Below, in pieces: positions 1-12,000 of a DNA stretch of 26,410 nt. Source of the DNA: Pigoraptor chileana. Its lineage: Eukaryota; Opisthokonta; Filasterea. A model generated the notes under the pieces. The model was not told the origin of the DNA, ran no database searches, and saw only the letters and a list, made by a program, of their open reading frames with translations. Each line of letters starts with the position of its first letter. The stretch's first letter is position 1. Made by a program: the position numbers and the translations under genes. The stretch is taken from the NCBI GenBank assembly GCA_943704495.1, contig CALSCR010003065.1, positions 1-26,410 of the forward strand, written 5' to 3'.

Positions 1-77
<77 letters not shown>
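1..77. repeat. (AC)n-(AT)n compound microsatellite
   Basis: Twenty AC units are followed directly by about 18 AT units. The tract lies about 90 bases before the first recognisable exon of the partial + strand gene, so it is probably intronic. Confidence 0.97.
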
Positions 78-80
<3 letters not shown>

Positions 81-165
81 CTATACAACAAACACACGTA
101 TACACAACTCACTTATTTCTTATTCACTCTTTCTGTTTTTCTTTTGATACCCCCGCACCCCGCAG

Positions 166-1167
166 GCCTCGACACGGACAAAGCCGAGGGCTGGTTTGAG
201 GCGCTGACTGCGGAAAGCACCGGCAAGAAAGACTATAGGAGAGGCCCCTATTTCGACTTTGTTGGGTGGGCAGAGATCACCCGCCTTCTTCTTCTTCTCT
301 ATATGCAGGTATGTACGGGTGTGGAGTGTTTCTGCTTTGAAAACGATGAATTGCATCGTTCTACTTTTGCATGTTAATGGGTTACTCTGTGAAAGCACGA
401 GCTTGAGCGATGTTGTCTTGCCTTATGTATACGAGGCTCTCTTGCTTCGGATATTCTCCGGTTCATTATTATCCAGCTGCCCTGCACTAGCTCCTGCTAC
501 GCGACTACTGCTGCATCTGCAGAATGCTGTGTTGAATCGATGTGGCTTTTGTATTGTGTGTAAGTGGCACTTTTCAGACGATGGGCTCATGCCTTATGTC
601 CTTCGAGCACTGAAGGTCTCAGCTGTGTGTGTATTGTTTTAATCTTTTTGACATTGTTACTCTTGTGTATTCTTATTCTTTGTGTGTCACGTGCTATCAT
701 CAGCCCACTCAACTGGCGACAAAGCCCGAGTACGCTCAAATTATGGAAAAATATGCCGTGGGATCCTATGATCCATCCGATTCCTCGGGTGTGTCGATGA
801 TTGTGCCGACGCACGCGTTCATTCGCAGCGACGTTTTTATTCTCCTGCAGTCGGTTGTGGTACGTTAAAAAAAAACACATTTTGTGTGCTGTTGTGTCTG
901 CCTCGCGTTGCATTGTGAGGGATGCGCGTTGCTTTTCTAAGTTGCACATCATTGTTTAGGGCGTCTTACCGTACGATATGCAACGAACCTTGCATTTCCA
1001 TACTAACCCGTCTTTTCCGCCATATTAAAAATGCTTTCGTAAAAATGCAGCTCGCGTGCGATTGCAACGACGTGCACTCGTTGCACCTTCTGCAACGTGA
1101 CTTGTGGTCGCACTTCGATGCCACACAGAACCAAGTGCTGCAGCTGCTGTGTGAATCCTCCCGATGA
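166..1167 (+). CDS. Unrecognised protein, C-terminal part, three exons
   Basis: The last three exons of a + strand gene run off the left edge. Exons are 166-308, 704-859 and 1051-1167, ending in TGA. The acceptors are CGCAG, ATCAG and TGCAG; the donors are GTATGT and GTACGT. The first exon enters with two bases of a split codon and the other junctions are phase 0, so the frame stays open for about 139 residues. The product looks helical and globular, with no signal peptide or clear membrane span. It has a leucine run near the end of the first exon (LLLLLYMQ) and a final segment rich in Leu, Cys and His (LACDCNDVHSLHLL). I do not recognise the family. ATTAAA at 1200-1205 is a possible polyadenylation signal. 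Open-frame continuity across two introns is the main evidence that it is real. Confidence 0.7.
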
Positions 1168-1199
1168 CACTCCTGAAGACGACCCGCTGTTTTTATTGT

Positions 1200-1205
1200 A
1201 TTAAA
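1200..1205 (+). terminator. Possible polyadenylation signal ATTAAA
   Basis: ATTAAA lies 33 bases after the TGA of the partial + strand gene, in an AT-rich stretch. This common variant of AATAAA sits at a plausible place for a short 3' untranslated region. Confidence 0.35.
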
Positions 1206-2103
1206 TGATTGTTTTGGTATTTATGCACAAGCACTGCAATCTAACACTTGCTCTGCTTCTGTCCGTCTGACTCCATCGGTGTCTTTGTAACGCGGCGAGT
1301 GATCTGTTGTTATCTTCCAGTCATTCGACTGGTCAATTGTCTCGACATTCATGCACTTCTGTCTAGGTATGTTTTAATGAACCCTGCGCCGAGGTATTGT
1401 CATTTCTTATGCAAACACGGCAAGAAGGTATCTGCGAACCGTCCCTCAATAGTGTGCGGGAGTCCTGCACTGCACGAGGCGAGGCCACCTGGTGAGACTC
1501 ATATACTCAGATCGCACGTCAGGGGACCCGATACCGTTTCATTTTTGGGTTGTCGATGCCTCAGCTTATTCTGCCGATCTTCATCAAATGCCCAGTCTGA
1601 TAACAGAATACCCGCTGAGAACTGCCTGTGCCGGCACACCAGCGCTGAGAGTTGGGCCCACGATGCGACAGCCGGACTTTACTTATTTCTTCAGTCAGTT
1701 TGTGCTATTGGAATTCTTCATTGCTTGCGGCTCACTGCCCCGTCAAACTCGTGCTAACTCGGTCGTTACTGAGGTCTACTTCTGGTGCTACCGAGAGCCG
1801 CCATCGACAGGCACTAGGCTGGTCGCGCGCGGAACTGATGCCCGGGATAGTCGCCTGTGATGCCGGCGAACATTTAGCGGTCAAGCTCACAGATGGCGGC
1901 TCAGCCGAATGTGTGCGGCGCTTTCTAGTTACCCAGTCCGACTCAGTGTTTACTCAGTGACATTGTGTCAATCTACCAGCGCTCCCGTCAAAATTGTAAT
2001 TCTACAGTTCGCACATCGGTGTGCTTGTGGAGCCGCCAGTTCGTTCGAATTCAGCGAGACATCAGGAGCGCAGCACCTCCGCAAAGCTGTGCCGCCTTCT
2101 GCA

Positions 2104-2147
2104 GGCACGACCGGCCGCCGGCGGCGCGGCACCTCGGGGGTCGTGCC
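2104..2147. repeat. GC-rich inverted repeat (hairpin)
   Basis: GGCACGACC at 2104-2112 is perfectly complementary to GGTCGTGCC at 2139-2147. The 26-base loop is itself GC-rich and made largely of GCC/GGC runs. No function is assigned. Confidence 0.6.
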
Positions 2148-2355
2148 GGTAAAACTGCCCGAGATCTCGCAGATCAGTCAGAGCCAATCCGCAGAGCAGT
2201 CGGTTTAGACAAAAGGCAACTCTATAATATACGTAACTTATTACGCTAGTCATAGTGACAAAGTGACCCTTAGTGGAACAGGAGTCCGTGTTCCGTGTGT
2301 GGTCTGGACTCGGTCCTCACTGTGTGTAATTCGGAGTCCCCAGACTCTGCTGTTG

Positions 2356-2597
2356 ACGGCTGGGGCTAATTTGTGTGGACTGGGTGCGGAAAATGAGGAG
2401 CTGTCAATATCCTGGCCCCGTCACCCTCTCGCCCACCGCGGTTTAGCCGTTTCGGCAAGCTTGAGAGTCCGCCCTGGCCAAGAGGTGCCAAAGACACCAC
2501 GCGCCTTCAGCTGTCAATGATGCCGATGCACAGTCAGAACAAAGGCCAGCCGACACATCCACACTTCATTGACGCTCAGTTCGAAAGTGCTGTCTAG
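2356..2597 (+). pseudogene. Relic of the receptor kinase C-terminal tail, inverted
   Basis: This + strand segment matches the last roughly 75 codons of the minus-strand receptor kinase gene (3086-3313), in opposite orientation. Bases 2363-2412 are a perfect 50-base match to the complement of 3260-3309, encoding the tail motif LCGLGAENEELSIS. A frameshift then occurs near 2413-2418. The other frame resumes the tail with LESPPWP, LQLSMMPMHSQNKGQ and a terminal FESAV before TAG at 2595-2597. The intact gene has LESPPYP, LQLMPMHSQNKGQ and HESAA in these places. No kinase-domain exon is visible upstream on this strand, so it is best read as a truncated, frameshifted fragment of a paralogue. A last exon of a decayed second kinase gene is an alternative. 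Confidence 0.8.
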
Positions 2598-3085
2598 ACA
2601 AGCGGTACGTCATGACCGGTCGGGAGTGGACCAAGATTTTTTAATCAGTACAGCCAAGTGTTTGCCGTGATGGACTTGAGTTAAAAACTCTGTGATCTAA
2701 AAAAATTTAGTGTATATTGGTTAACTTTAAGCAACGATTGTCATTTCAGTTTGGGAGTTTAATATTGCCAATTTATGGAGTTTGTATAGGTCAGACGGTC
2801 AGACGGAGACGCCGCCAGGCGTAATGAGCTTAGCGACTGCTCCTGACTGCTGCTGTTTACAGGCACTGTATTTGTGTATGAAGTCGTGTTAGAATAGCGA
2901 GCTCAATGATATGATATCCGTCAAAGTTACTAAATAATTGCCTCATCGAAATCGGCCTGACGTGTGCGACACGCCGTGGCGCACAATTATGCATGGCAAA
3001 TGAATAAATCAGAATTCTGTAGTCACATGTCATTGATTGAGTGCACACGCGGACGCCCGGACCACTGCAACAGGTCGGCCGTTGA
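2598..3085. other. Intergenic DNA downstream of the receptor kinase gene
   Basis: No gene is recognised. In the minus direction, ATTAAA occurs at 2758-2763 and 2640-2645, about 320 and 440 bases after the kinase stop codon. Either could serve as its polyadenylation signal. The rest is AT-rich, with a small GGTCAGAC repeat near 2788-2804. Confidence 0.45.
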
Positions 3086-6000
3086 CTAAGCGGCGCTCTC
3101 GTGCTCATTGAATTGCGGATGCAGCCACGCCGCCTGCCCCTTGTTCTGGCTGTGCATCGGCATCAGCTGAAGATACGTGATGTCTTTGGCATCGCTTGGA
3201 TAGGGCGGACTCTCAAGATCAAGCTCGGCAAGACGGCTAAGAGTGCGTGAGCGAGGCGGGGATATTGACAGCTCCTCATTTTCCGCACCCAGTCCACACA
3301 AATTAGCCCGAGCCGTCCTGTCCGTGACAGTGTTCACACTTTGGCCTGGATTGTCATACGAGTTTGATGCCGCTGGCACGTCACATATTAAATCATCCGC
3401 CGACTTGTAGGGATTGCCGACCGACAACGGGCGACTCTGACCATCCTCCGCCGCCTTTGCGCCCGTCACTTCCTTCCCAGACGCACCGACACACACATCA
3501 TCACCAACGTCCAAGTAGGCTTCCAACTTGCTGTGTCTGGCTGTCAACCGAGCGCCCGGAGACAAAGCCGCACCCGTACCAGTAGACTTTGCGACCGCAC
3601 GTCCTGACGGCGAGGATGCGTCTTCACACAACACAACTGTAGTACCCGCTCTGCCCGCATCAAGGCCTTTCACTCCCACTTCCTTCAGCAGCGAGTCGGT
3701 GTCACCAAGCACTGAGACGAGCTGTGCGAACGACGGACGCTCTGCGGGATTATGAGCCCAGCACGAGAGCATTGTCGTGTACACCTGCCGGGGGCATCCG
3801 TCGGGGCAGGATAGGCGGCGTCCTTCCGTGCGAATAAACGACAGAACCTCTGTGTTGGATACTCCGGGATAGGGAACCTGTTATAGGCAGGCAATACAAA
3901 TACATTACAGGGCAATTAGATGAGTGCTACATTGCCCTTTGAAAGTAAAACGCAAATGATTATCACAATCATGGGTGGATGGGAGCGTAATTTCAGTGCG
4001 CGTGTTGGGTGTTCGTGTTTTGGCACTGGCTGTGCTGGCATGACCAGCGTGTGATGAAAACACACACTATAATAAAAATGAGCTGGACAAGACAATCAAG
4101 CTGACATGCCACTACGACATCAGGAAGATCAATCAGTGCCAAGCAGTCCGGCGACCGGAGACTAGACTGCACGGCATGGCGACGAAAATCACTGGCACAG
4201 TCGGTTATGATACCCCATGCGGATGTCATGGCAGCAGCACACGACATCAGATGGCGTCTGTCTGTCGCAGCTTAAGAGGAACCGGCACTTACAGCTGCAA
4301 ACGACCAAATCTCCCAGAGGACGACGCCAAACGACCACACATCTGCAGATTGTTGGGTTGGATAAAGTGAAAACAAAGAGTTGGATTTATAAATGAATGT
4401 GTCATTGTTGGACAAAGAAGTATTCCGTCAAAATTGTTGCCAATCATATTATATTCATACTGTCTCCCACACACGGTGCACCCACACACGGCTCAGCCCT
4501 AGCAGGAGATATCTGCCGGATTCATAATGTACAACAGTGTGGAAGTTGCTGGTCACCATCACGTAATTATTACCTGACTTTTCGTCGTAGGTTGAATGCA
4601 GCAGGGACTCGATGGCGGTCCAGCGAACAGGGATTGCTCTCGCTGTGCGCATACAGGCAACATCGACGTAACAGGGTGCGATAAAGGCAAAGCGAGGAGG
4701 TTACTTTTATACTGGTCAATTCTTAGCAATTACGCAAAAGGACCTGTCGCCCCCAACACACTCACACACACACAACTCTTTCCAACGGAGCCTGATACTT
4801 TTTCACAATTAACGGCACACAATTTAGTCACAATCAGAACGAACCTTTCTTCTTTTGGTAGAATCCCTTCTCGCCTACATCACGTGATAATCCAAAGTCA
4901 GCAATCTGCCCGCCGTCCAGTGGTAATTAAAGGTCAATACGAATAGACATACTAATAAGTACACAAGCAATTTTACAGCATGCCATCGAGAGTGAACGGA
5001 CAATATTGCATACTCCACACTCGTCTCTGTCTAAACATACCTTTGCCACGAGTTCGTTGAATGCATTGACTGCGACGAGAACGTTTCGTGCCGCCAAGTC
5101 CTACTCATTGACGCAATTCAGTCACAACAGGCGGCGGTCCGGTAAACATTCAATGGAAATGCAAGGTCACGTGCAGAAGCCATAGTAAGGTGTATGCGTT
5201 TGTATGCACGAAGATATACATGGCTGCATTGTGTGTGCTCCTGCAAATGTCATGTGTGAGCTAGACGGGCTGTAAGATTTCTACCGATTGAGTGCGCGGT
5301 GTCCCGAGTCGTAATTATCATAAGTGCATCAGTAAACTGTGCCTCGTCCCATCACTTCACACAAATAGCTTACACAGCTATTGCATCAGAGGCCGCCGAC
5401 CATGGCACACATACACAAGCCATATCAGCCCACCTTGTGGACTATGTTCTGCGAGGCGAGGTAGGCCATGCCCTGCGCAATGTCGTGTGCAAGTCGCACA
5501 AACATCAGATTGAGACCCGCATTATGCTTGGATGCCGATCCGCCACCGCCGCCACTTGCACTACTTCCAGTGGCGACATTCCTGCTGCGGTCGGTTTTCC
5601 TCAGAAAGCTGTGCAGCGCCCCGTATGAGCAAAACTCAAGAACAATCAGCATTGGCTCGGTCTTGGTGATGACGCCGACCAGGCTCACAATATTCTCATG
5701 ACGCAATGGCATCATAATCTGCAGAAACAACATGAAACGGGGGCAGTCATCAATGATAATGGCTGAGTGAAATGACTTCCGCATGGTATTCTACACACAT
5801 AGTCTGGCTTCACGCAACACTTCTGGGAGTTACAAGGTTTCCTTACTAGAAGAGGCCACTGAGGTGCATAATTTCAAATTGGGATCGAGTGAGAACCATC
5901 TGCTACATGCACAAGTAAGACGCTGCATGCATGACCAACACATTTCACATCATCATCATAGTCGAGTTAGCTGTCACTTAACAATGCTGCATGTACCTCA

Positions 6001-9000
6001 GCCTCGGATATGAATTCAATTCGCTGTTCCACACCGCTGTTTGGCTTGAGACTCTTCGCGGCGGCCATGCGCAGTCGACCGTTCATAAGCACCTGCTCAA
6101 TAAACATCAATCGCATGCCGATTAAAGTTGCACACACAACCACGCATAGCGACCACATGATGATAAATAAGCGAGTGTTTTTGCTGCGCTCCGTCTGATG
6201 AATCCTGCCCAACATATCTTCATAATACAAAGGACACCGACTGATCTGAATCACACTCACCTCTGAGCGGTGGACGACACCAAACGCTCCCTCGCCAAGC
6301 TGCTCACACAGCGTAACCGAGCCCTCGGGTAGCTCCACGGAAAGTATTCCCGGCATGCTCGTCTGCACGTGCTGTGCAAAGTTCTCCATCTGCTTGGCGT
6401 TCCATCGCTTTCGATTCCGCCGAATCGCAAACATGGCAGCGGCGCACACCGCCGCACACACGACAATGACGGGCACCACAACAACAACGACCACAGTCGT
6501 GCTGCTTCCACCACTCGACGCTGCGGCAATTCCACCGACGGCGATCAGAGAACAGTAATACACCCCGGGAGCAGAGGCATTGGCGACCCGTTCATAGCCG
6601 ACATCGCACGCCGAAACACTCACAGATAGCACCGTCGATTGGAACAACGGACTCGCCTCATCGTAGAGAAAGTTATCCGGGGTGAAGCCAAGAGTGCACA
6701 CGGTGGGCACAAACGTCGCCGTCAGCCGAATCCCCGCATAGTCCACGCGAGACGAGAGCGGAAACGTCCGCCTCAGATCGCCCGACAGACTGCACCCGCT
6801 GCTGCCAGAGTCAACAGTGTTGGCACCCGTGCTGCTGTTAGCAGTGTTAACGATGCCCAAGCGAATCGCCAGCGGACGAGAAGGAGGCGCAAACGCAAGA
6901 TTGCCGTAATAGTCGAGCGCTTCAACCGAAAACTCGGGAAGTGTCGCTCCAGAGGCGTGCTCGGGGAAGGATGTCACTGTGGCATTGGACGTCATCAGAA
7001 ACACCGAAAAGTGGGCAACGGGCGACGCAAATGACGTGTTGCCAGCCTCAAAAGTGGCGGAAACGGCGCCCAGGCTATCAAATATTCTCCCGGCAGACTG
7101 CGAGTGCGCAAGTGCATTCGATGAGAACACAACGGGAGCGGAGAGCGACGACGCCCCAATGACGTTCAAATGTGTCAGCTGCTCCAGGGAAGACACGCCG
7201 GTGTCAGTGAATAAAAAGCCTCCGCGACCGTAGCTGGAGGGACGCGCCGACGCCCGACACTGAGTGAATGTGCCGCCGTGCAGCTCAAGCCCGTTTGACG
7301 ATGCATACAAACACCCCCCGTTGTCTTCTGCTGACAAATCCACTCCCACAGTGTTGCTCATAGTGGCAGTGGCTGCATCAGCGAGATAGAGGAGTCCTCC
7401 GTTTTCAGCGCTTGCGTGACGCACAACGAGTGTTCTTGTTAACAAAGATGCAACACTCGCGGCAAAAATGGCGCCGCCCCGCCTGGAGCACCGCGCCCCA
7501 TCGATGGTCGAATTCGATATGTCCACGCGCGCACCGAACGAAATGTACACAGCGCCGCCATCGCCGTCACGTGCTTCTGCGTTGCGCATGGTGACGCCAC
7601 GAAGGATGACAGTGGTGTTGCCGTTTGCCGAAATTGCACCTCCAGAAGATCCAGCAGTGGAATTAGCAATGTCGGAATTTGAAAGCGAGAGCCAGCCCTT
7701 TCCGATCATACAAATTGCACCACCGTCCGAAATTTCCGAATTGGAATTGTTCACAGAGAGACCATCTACAGTGGCGTCGGCGAAGCCATCAAGAAAAAGC
7801 ACACCGCCACACCCAGCTGCCGAGGCACTCCGCACGACGAGACCACGGACAGTCAGGGATGACCGTCCAGACATGCGCAGAACACCACCGCCCGCGAGAA
7901 TGCATCTTCCACCGTCGACAGTGACATTCTGGAGCAATACAGTTCCGCGCTCAAAAAGTAGGAACCCTCCGCCATTTAGAGTTGCCACAGTGTCGGTGAA
8001 TACACTGTCCGACACTTGGAGCCGACCCGACCTCACAAGAAAGCTCCCGCCACCGCCACTCAAACTGATTGTGTGCGCGAATGTGCAGTTATTCACGACG
8101 ACCGTCCCTGCATCCATGACAACGGCCCCACCGTAAACAACGCTCTGCACGTTGCTCACGTGACAGTCTTCTAGAAATAGCGACGATCTGTCGGTAAGAC
8201 TCACGAGACCTCCTTGTACGCCCGAGCTGAACCCGTTAAATGAGCACTTTTTGAACTCTAGCAGCGAATTGGCTACTCCGCCAATATGGATCAGACCGCC
8301 GGCATTGGAAGCAGAGCCGCCGCCAAACACGCCGTTAGTAATGCTGACACGGCACTGGTTGCACTCAATGCCACCCCCGCTGTCACCCGCAAAAACATTG
8401 CCCACAAACAAATCCTCGGCAGTCATTGACGACAGTCCCTGGTCACCCCCGGAGGTGCGAGATGCGATCGTAGCAAATCCGCCATAACTCTGTGAGGCAG
8501 AATACTCAACACGCACGTCCCGCAAAGCGACGGAAGCCGAATCGAGGACAGCAAGGAAGCCGCCGCCAATCACACTATGTCCAAACACAACAGTCGAAGA
8601 CGACACATTGCAACTCAGCATCGACAGCGATGCACGCTCGGCGAGGTAGAACATGCCGCCTGCGCTTCCCGCTTCAACGGAATCAAATATGCAGTCGGTT
8701 ACAGAGGCCTGCGATGATCCACGCAGGGACATGAAGCCACCCTGCCCATTTGCACCGAGAGGCGCAAACGAAACGTCAGTGATGGATACGAGCGATGCGC
8801 TCATGGCATCCGATGGATCGATTTCTGTTGAGACAAATCCGCCGTCTCCAGTGCACCGCACAGACTCCACAAAACCGTTCTCCATCTGCAAAACCGACGC
8901 TCCCGAAAGACGCGCAAATCCACCGTTTCCAATCACTGGATTAAGTCTCCCTGTGATAGTGAACTCGACAAATACCGCAAACGATAGCCGCGATAAGACA

Positions 9001-12000
9001 ACTAACGGCATGACATTGTTCAATGACTGAGCTTTGCTGTCCAGCTGAAGCGAGGTGAACGTGCATTGCTGAAAGTGACCCACGCCGAGGTTACCAATCG
9101 ACAGGCGCGAGTTTTGAAATTCCGCACCGATAAACTGGACATGCCCGTCAATTATGACAGAAGTATCCGTCGTATACACGTACAATAAGACGGCATGTGC
9201 ATATTCTCCCACAGTCAACGACGATCCATCCTCAAATCCTGCTTGGCTAATGACGCCGGTTCCCCGAATCACCACTGCAGAGCGTACAAAGCCCACATTT
9301 GACAGCGCAAACGGAAGGGTTGTGTCGATTGTAATGCCCAGAAACACGGCGCCCACAGCAAAGAAGTGCAGGCGGAGGGGTCTGTCGATACGCAGAGAGG
9401 ACAGAAATACATCCAGTCGTTCTTCATCTGTGCCCACCGATGGGACGTCTGTCAGATTATCAAAGACAAGCGACGGCGAGTCCTCCAAAGAGTAGTCGAA
9501 GGGCAAAAGCGAGTCTTCGGCACACACATCACACGACACGTTATCGAGGGACACTGACCCCGACGCGGCAGAGAGCCATCCCTCCCCCGACCAAAAGGGT
9601 CGCTGCAAGTGCGACAGACGCACACGCTGTAATGCAACGCGTGATATCCCGCGCACAAACAGTCCAGGAACACCCACATCGCTCCACGCACGCACAACGC
9701 TCGTCTGGAACACACGAATGGTCGCAGCGTCTGTCGACGATATGAATCCACCCGTCAGTTTGCCCTTGGCGTCACTGAATGTGCACAGTGTGATGCTAAT
9801 TGATGCACGCACTGACGCAGAAACGACGCCGCCATGCCCATCGCAGGACGATGATGTCACGCGCACGCCCGTCATGACGGTCGCCGTGGATCCGCCAACG
9901 GACAAAAACCCGCCATTGTTCGATGCGACCGTCGAATTAAAGTCGGAATTCTCAATCCGCAGAACGGCATTGTCATGAGCGGCAAAGCCCCCGCCGTCCC
10001 CACGGGAAGAAGACAGAGATACAGACATCCGCACCACGTCAACCGTCGCACTTGCCGCAGCCGCAATAAAACCACCCGACCCGAGAGCTCGGCTGGCGGC
10101 GACAGTGATATTGGCCATACGAATCGCCGAATTTTCACTGGCATACACAGTGCCCCCGCGGCCTCCAGATGCGCATGATTGGAATGTGCTGTTGAGTATA
10201 GCTGTGGAGGCCGATCCCTCGACGGCCGCACATCCGCCGTCCGTTAACGCAACGCCACGGTTAACCGTCAGATTGAGGGCGACTACATTCACAGAATCTG
10301 ACACTGCAAACACCGCGCCCTTGGAAGCCGATGCGCTGTCCACTGAGAATGCGTCCATGCGAACAACGCTGCTACCGGACGCCAGCAAAACGCCGCCAGG
10401 GCCGTCCGTCAGAGCAGAAGCGATGTGTCCACGCGACAATGTGACATTCGCAGTGTCTGCGGCGTGTACGCAGCCGCCACCGAGCCCAGCAAACAGCTGC
10501 TGAAAGCTAAAGTTGTCGATAGACACAGTGGAAGCTCCAGTCGCAGAGACAATGCCGCCGCTGATGGCCACCGAGGCATTCCACACAAAAAGACCGTCGA
10601 CACTCAGTACGGATGTGCCCTTCACTTGTGCGACGCCCCCGTTGCGTCCCGCAGTAACAGCAGCTACGGTAATATTCTGCGCAAGCACTTTGGCGTTGTT
10701 ATCGAGTCCAAACAGAGCCCCCGCAAATTGGGTAGTCACGTGGTCGGCGACAAGGACATCCGCAATCTCCACAAACGCATCGGATGAAACAAACACAAAG
10801 CAGCCATGAAATTCATACTGGACGAACAAGGCGGGAGTATTCGCGCGTTGGCTATCGGAAAGCGGGTAAGTTTTGCACAGGGCATTGTGGACGGCGACGC
10901 TCGAGAGTGACGCGCGGGCACTGTTTGTCGCAAACACTAGTGCACCCCATCTCGATTCCGCAGAACCCACACCCACACCTTCGATGACGACACGTGCCGA
11001 TTTCACTGCATACGCAAAGCCACCTTTGAGACCGGCAAAAGTGCTCTCCACCGTCACGTCGGTGGCCGTCAGTCGAGCCTTATCAGTCACATAAAACACG
11101 CCGCCCTCAGCCTTGGCCACGGCAGTACCAACCGACACGCGCGTGAACGCTGCGATTGAGTTTCCACTTGCCATCAACACCCCTCCATAGTAAGCACGAC
11201 ACGATGATATGATCGAATCGCCGACCGTCAGAGACGACCCATCACGAAGCATGGCAAAGCCACCGGTTGTAGGGACTGTATCCAGGTTGCCGTCGAACAA
11301 TTTGGTAAAGCGGGAGTGTGTGATGTTCGCAGATGCAGTACCACTTAGAAAGAAAGCGCCACCGCTGACTTCCACGGCTGCCAAGCCATCCAATGTCATA
11401 TTGATGATGACTGCACGTGAGGCGCCTGCAAATGCACCGACTCCACCGCTCTCAGAGACAGAAGGCGGGGTTGTCAGGACGCTGCCGTTCAGAAAAAGAT
11501 TGGCGCTGTTGTCCAGCAGAAAAGCTCCTCCCGTGCACACTTTCAGACCCGTCTGAACGTTGTCCGTCGGCATTACTGTGTTTGCTGATATCGACACGGC
11601 GCTTAGCCTCGCACTAGACCTGTCGCGTGCATACAGAGTGCCTGGCACGTTGACGAAGAACGAGTGCGCAACATCCAGGGTGGCGTCATCGCGGAGTCCA
11701 ATGGCGTGCCTTCCACACAACGGAGCCTGCGGAGACAGATTTGTACCCTCAAAACGGCACGCCAAAAACAAGCCCCGTGCACTCTCTGTGAGCACTACCA
11801 CGTTTCGATCGTCCTCAGCAGCGTCGGGATCCACCCACGAGTCTACAGAAAGACGGACAGCGGCAACGTGCGCACTGCCAGACACAAAAAAAACATATGG
11901 CGCCGATATATGCGTTTCAAATAGCGCAACCTTCGACGCGTCGGCATGGATACCCACAACAGTGACGTTCGAGTGTGCAATAACGGATGTACCCCTCAAG

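Larger units (their letters stand above)
1168..2355. other. Intergenic DNA, no gene recognised
   Basis: This gap lies between the 3' ends of two convergent genes. It holds several open frames of 90-170 codons, but none shows a domain, a biased composition or splice-linked partners that I can recognise. The hairpin at 2104-2147 and the kinase-tail relic beginning near 2356 suggest decayed or rearranged DNA. Confidence 0.5.

Noticed and set aside
1248-1860. Overlapping + strand open frames of 120-170 codons in the gap before the kinase-tail relic
   Set aside because: No domain, no splice partners and no match to the kinase exons. Composition looks like random GC-balanced DNA, so I did not call a gene or an upstream part of the relic.
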